DNA from: Verrucomicrobiota bacterium
Lineage (GTDB): Bacteria > Verrucomicrobiota > Verrucomicrobiia > Limisphaerales > JAFGQR01
Direction of reading: 5' to 3'
DNA length: 59,941 nucleotides
Assembly (NCBI GenBank): GCA_016935555.1
Contig: JAFGQR010000188.1
Span: 1 to 59,941 of the forward strand
Below, one piece after another: positions 7,138 through 16,100 of the stretch (position 1 is the stretch's first letter; each line of letters opens with the position of its first letter). The translations under genes and the position numbers were made by a program. The notes beneath the pieces are model-generated. The model worked only from the letters and a program-made list of their open reading frames with translations, searched no databases and was not told where the DNA came from.

Positions 7138-10100
7138 GCGCGCGGGCGTGGGGGCGAGTTGGCGGAGGCGGTAGAACCGGTGTTTGGCGGAGGCGGGGAG
7201 GACGAGGTCGAGGGGGCCATTGGCGGGGGAGACGGGCAATTCGATGAGGGGCTGCCAGGAGTCGGGGGCGAGGTTGATATTTTCCTCGAGGACATAGGAG
7301 ACGCCGGCTTCGGCGCGGAACTGGAGGTGGAGGCTGGGTGAGGAGCCTCCGGTGAGGAGGGAGTGGACATGGAGGAAGAGGTCGGGGATCCAGGGGCTGG
7401 TGCGCAGCCGGTATTCGTGCCGGTTGACCATGAGGTCGCCGTCCCAATCCGCGGAGGCATCGGCGGGATCGGCGGGGTCGAGGGCTTGCTGGAGTTCCCA
7501 GTAATCGGGGATGCCGTCTTCGTCGCGGTCGGGGGTTTCGACGGTGAGGACGGCGACGGTGCTGGTGACGGAGCCGAGGGCATTGGAGACGACGACGTGA
7601 TAGCCGCCGGCCTGGTCGGGCTGGACGTTGGTGAGGCGGAGCACGGGCTGGGTGGCGCCGCCGATGGGGGCGCCGTCGGGCTGGTGCCATTGATAGTAGA
7701 GGGGGATGCCGGCGGCTTCGACCCACAGGGTGGCGGCGAAGCCGGCCTCGACGGACTCGTGCGCGGGCGGGGTGAGGATCCACGGTTCGATCACGAGCTG
7801 GGAGGCGGTGAGTTCGAGCGCGAAGCTCAGGTCGCCGGAGGCGGGCTGGACCTGGTGGACTTCGGCGGCGAGGAGGTTGGTGCCCTGGGTGAGGGATCCA
7901 TCGGGGAGGCTGAAGGGCAACCAGCAATTGCCTTCGCCGCTGTTGGTGGTGTAGGTGGTGAAGGTGATGGGGCCCGGGGGGAGGTTGTGCCACACGACGA
8001 TGTGTTCGTTGAGGTAGACAAGCGCGCCGTCGTCGACGAGCAGGCGAAGGGTCAGGTGGCGCCACACGTCCGGCTGGTCGACGACGAACGCGTGGCGGAA
8101 GTAGGCGGTGGGGTATTTGTTGTTGGGATCGGGTCCGTAACTGATCACGGTGGCTTCGGGTTGTCCGTACGGGGCGTCGCCGTAGCCGAGTTCGGCGGGG
8201 CCGGCGGGCCAGGCGCTGTCGTTGTAGCCGGAGGCGGTCCAGGCGCCGGTGGGGGCGGCATTGGTGTCCCAGTATTTCCAGAGGGCGTTGGAGGCGACGA
8301 GGATGGCGGTTTCGTTGGACTGGGCATTGAGCCAGCGGATGGGGACGGGGGGTGAGGCGATGGACTCGTCGCGGGTGGTGATGGCGACGGCGCGCAATTG
8401 GGCGGGGCCGGGGTTGGTGCCGGTCCAGACCATGGCATAGGGGACGGAGGTGGTTTCGCCGAGCTTGGTGTTGTCGGCGTAAAACTCAACGCGCAGGACG
8501 CTGCTGGTGGAGATGGAGACGGAGGCGCGGAGGGGGACGGTGGTGCCGACGGGCACGACGAGGTCGTCTTCGGGCGAGGTGAGGCGGACGGTGGTCAATC
8601 CGACATTGAACTCGACAACGTCCGAGACGGCCACGGCGCCGGCGTTGTCGACGGCTTTGGCCACGACGGCATGGGGGCCTTCGGCGACACCGGGCCAGAT
8701 GACGGTGTAGGGGGAGGCGATGGATTCGCCGATGAGGGTGCCGTCCCCGTAGAACTCGACGCGCACGACATGGCCGTCGGTGTCGGACGCGGTGGCGCCC
8801 AGCGGCACGTCGCCTGAGGCGGGGAAGACCTGTCCGAAGGTGGGGAACGCGATGGTGACGGCGGGCGGGGCGTTGAGGATATTGGTGGCGCCCGGGGATG
8901 GGAGGACGAACTCGGCGATCTGTTCCGCGTCGGGGTTGAGCCGGCCGGTGGACGCGCCGGCGTGTTGGGGGCCGTAGGCGACGCAGTCGAGGGGTTGGAG
9001 GTTGGCGTCGAAGAGGCCGAGGAGACCCTGTTCGTGGGCGAGCGCGAAGTCGAGGTGATCGGCGCCGGCGTCGAGGTTATGGTCGGCATGGAACACCACG
9101 AAGCCGCAGCCGGGGGCGAAGCTCAGGTCGGCAATCCGGTGGCGGCCGGGCCAGCCGAGGGGGTTGTCGGTGAGATGGAGTCCGCCGAGGGCGACGGGGA
9201 CGGGGCAGGGGTTGTAGAGTTCGATGAAATCGTCGCCGGGGCCGCGGGCGAGCCACTCGCTGAAGCGCAGGCGCGAGGAGTCGCCAAGGGGGGTGCGGAG
9301 ATTGGCGGCGCCGGGCGTGGGCGAGGTGAGGGACCATGTGCCGTCGGACAACCGGCCGACAGAGCAGTCGGGGAGTTGGAGGCCGAAGGTGACGCTATCG
9401 AGGAGGGCGCCACCGTTGGCGGCGGCATCGTGGAGGCAAACGGTTTCGCCTTCGCGGCGCAGCGAGAACCCGAGATGCCAGCCAGGGGTGCCGTCGGGGT
9501 CGTTGGCGAACAGGACAAGGAACTCTCCCGGCTCGAGGGTCACGCCGGCGGGAAACACGAATTTGCCGGGGACGGCGGGGTTGTCGGTGAGCTGGAGGCC
9601 GGCGAGGTCGCAGGGGACGGCGCCGGCGTTGTAGAGTTCGATCAGGTCGGGGAAGGTGCCGTAGTGGTTGAGGGCGGAGTCGTTGCGGGCGAGGACCTCG
9701 TTGAGCCAGAGGCGTCGCAGGCTGGTGTTGACGGTCCAGGTCTTGGAGCGGGTGGGGGTATCGGTGGGTTGCCAGGAGGCGGCGGAGTTCTTTCCGATGA
9801 CGGCGACGGTGTAGGTGCCGTTGGTGAGGTTGGTGAGGACGAGGGGGGTGGAGACGGGCCATTCCTGGGGGCTGAAGGGGCCGTTATTGATCTGGTAGCG
9901 GTAGTGGGTGATGCCGGGGCCGGCGATGGTGAGGGTGGCGTTGGGGTGTGGGAAGAGCGGGGGCGGTTCGCCGCGGATGGAGGCGCCGGCGGGCACATGG
10001 GCGCCCATGTCGAGGCCGTTGGGGCCGGCGGCGATGGCGGGGGAACCGGGGCGGAGGCGGAAATCGTTGGTGGGGTTGACGAAGAGGGGGTCGGCGCTGA

Positions 10101-13100
10101 GGTTGCCGATGCCGGGCCAGTTGGTGCCCTGGATGAGGCTGTATTGGACGGTGAGATCCACGTCGGAGTAGCCGGGTTCGTAGTAGCGTTCGAAGGTGGA
10201 GAGGTGGCCCCAGGAGATATTGCCTTCGAAGAGCGCGCCCTGGCCTGGGAGGATTGCGCGGTTGGTGCTGCCGAAGTCGACGGCGGTTTCGACGCAGTTG
10301 ACGAAGGTGTTGTTTTGGGCGGTGAGCCAGGCATTGCGCTTGAGGAGGACGGCGTTATCGCAGTCGAAGAAGACATTGCGGACGGCGACGATCTGGGCGC
10401 TTTCGTCGGTGGCGATCCCGCAGGAGATGCTTTCGCGGGGGGCATCGCGATGGAAGTGCATGAAGGTGTTTCCTTCGATGTGGGCGTCGGTGAAGTCCAT
10501 GTCGAGGCCGTCGTCGGGTCCGGTGAGGAAGACGTTGCTATAGACTTGGATGATGGGGTTGGGGCGTTTGCCGCCGGTGAAATCGATGATGTCGGCGTAG
10601 CCGGAGGTGCCCCCGAAGGTGTTGTTTTCGAGGATCAGGTAGCCGTTGGTGGGGATGGCGGATCCGATGATGGTTTCGGCGCCCAGCATCGTGGGAAACA
10701 CACAGGACCGGACGCGGAGCGCCGAGTTGCTCGTGTAAATCGCGCCATAGACGCCCTGGAAGAGGATGCTTTCCAGGTGCAGCCTGGAGTTGCGCACGTC
10801 GATGGGGTAGTGGGAGGTCTTGTCGATGACGACGCAGGCCAGGGAATTGTCGCTGGCCGAATTGGTGAACTGGAACCCGGGCCACAGGCTGGCGACGCCC
10901 GGGCGCAACATGAAATGAACCCACTGGGTGGGGGTGCCCGACACCTGAAGACGGCCGCCGACGGTGATGCGGACTCCGGGGGCGACGAAGACGGTGGTGC
11001 CTGGGGCGACGGTGAGGGAGGCACCGGCGGGGATGGCGAGGTGATTGGCGAGGTAATACGGCCCGCTGGCGGCGGACCATGTCGTGTTCCCGGCCAGGGT
11101 GCCGCCTGCCAGGGAGGTCTCGGTGCCGTCCTCGTACCACAGCGTGATCGTGGTTTCGTCGCGAACGGCGCCGGCGGCGTCGAGCGCCTGAACGAGGACG
11201 CGGTTGATGCCTGGGAGGAGGCCGACCTGGGCGTTGGTCCAGCGGGCGTCCCAGGCGGACCAGGCAGCGGGCTGGCCGTTGACGAGCACGGTGCGGGTGT
11301 CGATGGCATGAGCCTGGCCCCAAAGCGCGGCGGCGGGCGCGGTGGTTTTGGGGAATGCGCCGACCACGGGCAGCGCGCTGGTGACGGTGAGGCTGAGGGG
11401 GATGCGGGACTGGACATAGGCGGCGCGCGCGACGACGTATTGTTTCATGCTGGCGAGCGTGGCGGGGTCGGCGAATCCGCCGAGGAACTGGTCGAGGAGC
11501 GGGTGGAGTTGGGTTGGGGAGCAGACGGTGTCGGTGAGGCGTTTCAGTTCGCCGTAGTAAAGGGGGACGAACTCGGGATGTTTGAGGAACCGGCGGACGG
11601 CGGGGAGGGCGGTGGCGAGGAAGAGGTCGGCATCGGGCAGCAGGCCGCCGGCCTGTCCGAGGATGGTGTCCCAGTCGTGGGGGATGAGCAGGAAGCGCGG
11701 GTCGCGGACGCCGCGGTACAGGTTGTAATCGTCGCCCACGCCGATGGCGAGGCTGGACTCGTTATTGCCGAGGATGCTGTTGAGGGCGAAGTAGCGGGCC
11801 CACTCGCCGGGGTCGAGCACCTGGCGCACCTGGTCGGCGTAGGCGGCATCGGGCGTGTTGTTGAGGACGTCGGTGAGGCGGATGAGGTCGCTCCAGTCGT
11901 TCTCGCTTTCGTTCGAGTTTTTGCTGTAGCCGGTGTTGGCGTAATCGAGCCAGTTGGTGCCTTTGTAGGCCAGGTCGGTGTTCGGGCGGCGGGCGAGATA
12001 GATATTGCCATCGGGATCGTTGGGGAGGTGGTGATCCGCCCAATCGGTGTTCATGACCTCGAGCAGGGCGTAGGTGCCGAATCCGGAGCCGTCGGCGGCG
12101 TTGGGGGTGCCGGGCTGGGCGAGGTTGGCGCCGTTGACGCGGACTTGGACGGCGCGGGCGTTGGCGACATTGAGGTTTGCTTTGAAGGAGACCATGCTGC
12201 CGACGACCTGGTCATGGGGGAAGTAGGTGTTCAAATTGACGGCGCGGACCTCTTTCCAGCGTTGGTCGGTGGGGAGGTTGACACGCAGGCTGGGCACGGG
12301 CACGTAACGGGTGGAGCCGCCGCGGATGCGGATGCCGGCGTTGTAGCGGACGGCGGGGTCGGCGCCATCGAGGGAGACGAGGGTGCCGTTCATTTCGGCA
12401 TTGCTGGCGCGGTTGATGGTTTCGAGGGTCCGGCGCTCCGTTTCGGTCATGACGAGGTGGAGGAGGGGTTGGGGGCCGGCGTAGGGGTCGGCGTCGACCT
12501 GGTAGAGGGCGTTGGCGGCCTGGACGCGGGCACCGTATTCGTTCATGGCGGGGGCGGGCCAGGTGCGGCACAGGCCCTGGGCGTCGCGGGCGCCGAGGTG
12601 GAATTCGACGACGGTGCCGTGGGGGTGGTGGGGGATGAGGGCGCCGTAGACGCCGTCGCCGGCGGCGCCGTCGCCGGACAGGCCGTCATCGTTCATGGTC
12701 AAGGTGAGGAAGGGCGGTGGGGAGGTGGTGGAATGGTTGCGGTAGTGGAGGGTGACGGTGAGTCCGGAGGCGGATTCATCGACGATTCGGGCGGTGACGG
12801 CAACGGGGTTGGTGGCGGCAGGTACGGCTGGGGTGTGGAGGGTCTCGAGGATCATGGGGGCCAGGTTGCCGGCGGCGGCCGAATTGGGGGATCCCGGGGT
12901 GCCTTGGGGGGTGACGCTGGCGGTCCAGTTCTGGCCGTGTTCGTTGGGCAGGCGCGGGTTGACCAGTTCCAGCGAACGGCCCAGGCCGTCGTGCGTGGCC
13001 AGCCACTCCCAGCCCCGCGTGCCGTAATCGAGGGAGCCGCGCTGGCGCACCGCCCAATCGCCGCGGTCGGCGTAATGGACGAGGTCGATCCGCCGGCCCA

Positions 13101-16100
13101 GGGAATCCTCGAGCTCGATGGCTTCGTCGCTGTTGCGGAGGGTGCCCTGCCAGCCGCCGACGACATTGGTGACGGCGGGGTATTTGGCGGCGAAGGCGGC
13201 GGGGTTGGCGGCGACGGCGAGGAACCCGCCGGGGGGGATGAGGACTTGGGGGAACAGGAATTGGACGCCTTTGGTGAAGCGCCAGCCGGCGAGGCTGACG
13301 GGCAGGTCGCGGAGGTTGTGCAATTCGACGAACTCCTCGTCGGCGCGTTCGGAGGAGGGGTGGTACATGATTTCGCTCAGGACGATTTGGCCGCTGAAGT
13401 CGGGGAGGAGGACGGTGACGGTGGCGACCTGGCTGGTGACGGCGGCGACGTGGTTGGTGACGACGACGTAATAGCCTCCGGCCTGGTCGGCTTGGATCAT
13501 GGGCAGGGCGAGGCTGGAGCTGCAGGCGCCGGGGATGGGGCAGCCGTCGAGACGGTGCCACTGGTAGGCCAGGCCGGACCCGGCGACGTCGACCGAGAGC
13601 AGGACGTCGCGGCCGGCTTCGACCACCTGGCCGGAGGGATGCCGGACGATCCAGGGTTCGACCAGGAGTTCGGGGATGGTCAATTCGAGGGCGAAGCTGA
13701 GGTCATCGGATTTGGCGCTGACCTGGTGGACTTCGACGGCGAGGAGGTTGGTGCCGGGGAGGAGGCGGGCGCGGGGGACGGGGTGGGAGCTCCAGTAATT
13801 TTCCGGGGCATTGGCGGAGGCGTAAGTGAGGTAATGGATGGTGGTGACGGGCATGTTATAGCGGATGAGGACCTGGCCGTTGAGGTAGACCACGGCGCCG
13901 TCATCGACCAGGAGGCGCAGTTGGGCATCGCCGGCGAAGGTGTTCGGATCGGCGATGAACGCGTGGCGGAAGTAGGTGGTGACGTATTTGTTGTTCGCGT
14001 TGGGACCGTAACTCACGACCGTGGCTTCCGGGCGCCCGTCGGCGGCGTCGCCGTATCCAAGCTCGGCGGGCCCCTCGGCCCAACCGGCGTCGTTGAAGGC
14101 GACCGTCCACCACGAGGTGCCGAGGTTGGCGCCGGTGTCGAGGTATTTCCACACGGCGTCGGCGGGAACGAGAGGGGCGATGGCGTCCTGTCCGGCGAGG
14201 ACCTGGACGCGGACGACGGTGGAGGTATAGGCGAGGCCGCTGGTGGTGAGGGCGACGGCTTGGAGGGTGTGGGAGCCGGCCTGCGAGGCGATCCAGGAGA
14301 ACCCGTAGGGAGTGGTGGCATCTTCCCCAAGCTTGGAAGTGTCCGCAAAAAACTCGACCCGCACCACGTCGCCGGCGAGATTGTCGACCACGGCATGGAT
14401 GGCGACGGTGCCGCCTTGAGCGGTCCAGGAGCCGTAGGCGGGGGCGGTGATGACGATTTCCGGGGCCTGGAGGTTGACGCGGCCCGGGGTGAGCCAGCCG
14501 GCGGCCCAACTCTGCGGGTCGTCGCCGTAAGCCCGGGGCGCAACCCGCTGCAGGGAGTCGCCATGCCCCGCGGCGCCGCCGGGCCAGGGCGCGTGATTGT
14601 CATAGCGCACCTCGTCGAGCGTCACGTGAACGACTTCGCCGTTAGGGAGTCGTTCCGGGTATTGCAGCCGCAGGCGTTCGCCGTTGTCCTGAAGCGTGCC
14701 GCCCCAGGGCCCCAGGATGCGGACGTCGGCGGGCACGTCGTACTTGGTGCGGAAAAAGCCGGGGTCCATGTTGACGACCAGCATGAGTTCCCCGGGGAGG
14801 AGAATGAGGTCGGGGGGGAACACGTAATCGAGGCCATGGATCCGCCAAGTCAGCTCGGGGCGGGTGACGTCGAAGAGCGGGACGGGGTTGTTGTCAAAAT
14901 TGATCAGCTCGATGAATTCGGCATTCCCCGGCGTGGGGTGGTACATGATTTCGTTGAGCACGACGGGGCCGATGCGGGGTGGGGCATTGGCGGCGCCGGG
15001 GGTGGCGGCGGCCAGGGCGGGGAACTGGACTTCGTTCTGGCTGTTGGTGTGCCGGCCGAAGGACAGGCCGATGACGGACGCGCCATAGTTCAGGACGGAG
15101 GAGTGGCCGGTGAGACTGCCGGCGTCGTCCGCGGCATAGAGTATGAGATCCCCGCCGTCGGGCTTCGGTTCGACGCGGTTGGCGGGGGGGACGGAGATGA
15201 AGGTTTGGGGATTGAGCTGCAGGAAGCCTCCCGGGGGAATCAGGGTGGGATTGGGAAACCGGTATTGGGTCGGGTTGCTGGCCGAGTCCGAGAGCCACCA
15301 GCCGCCCAGGTTGGCGGGGGCGGGCGCGGGGTTGTGCAGTTCAATCATCCAGCCGCCCACGGCGTCGGCGCGCGGCAGCACCTCGCTGATGACCACCGGC
15401 ACGACGGACGGCGGCGGATCGGCGGCGCCGGGGCTGCCTCCGGGAGCGGTGCTGGCACGCCAGTATCGGAAATCGTCGGGGAGGGTGATGTCCGACGAGG
15501 CGGGGACGAGGGTGGCGCCGCCGCCGGCGGGGGCGACGGGCCAGGGGGGATTGTTATCGTAGCGGACGGTGAACAGGACGTTGGTTGTCCAGAAGGCGAG
15601 GGTGAGGCGTTCGCCGCTGTTGTCGAGCTTGCCCGAGGCGAACTGGCCGGCGACGGGCACACCGGGGTAACGGCTGGCGAAGGCGTTGCTGTTGGCGGCC
15701 ACGACAACGAAGGCACCGGGCGCGAGGGTGGCGCCTGGTGGGAACGCGAAGCTGACGCCCTCGGTGAATGCAACTCCGGTGAGGTAGGCGGGGGTGGGGC
15801 TGGTGTTTTGGATTTCGACGAACTCGAACAGGGCGCCTTCGGCTCCGAGATAGCTGGTGGGGTCGAAGTTGATTTCGGAGATGACCAGGCCGGTGGGAGG
15901 CGGCACGCTGAAGACGGCTTCCGTCAACGGGCTCCACTCGCCGCCGTCGAGAACGCGCGCTTTGACGACGCTGGCGGCGGTGAGGAGGATGGGGCCGGTG
16001 AGGAAATTGCCGACGGGTTGGCCGCCCACGGCGCGGGGGTCGGTGCCGTTGAGGGTGTAATAGACGCTGCCGCGGGCGTTGGCGTTGGAGATGACGAGGA

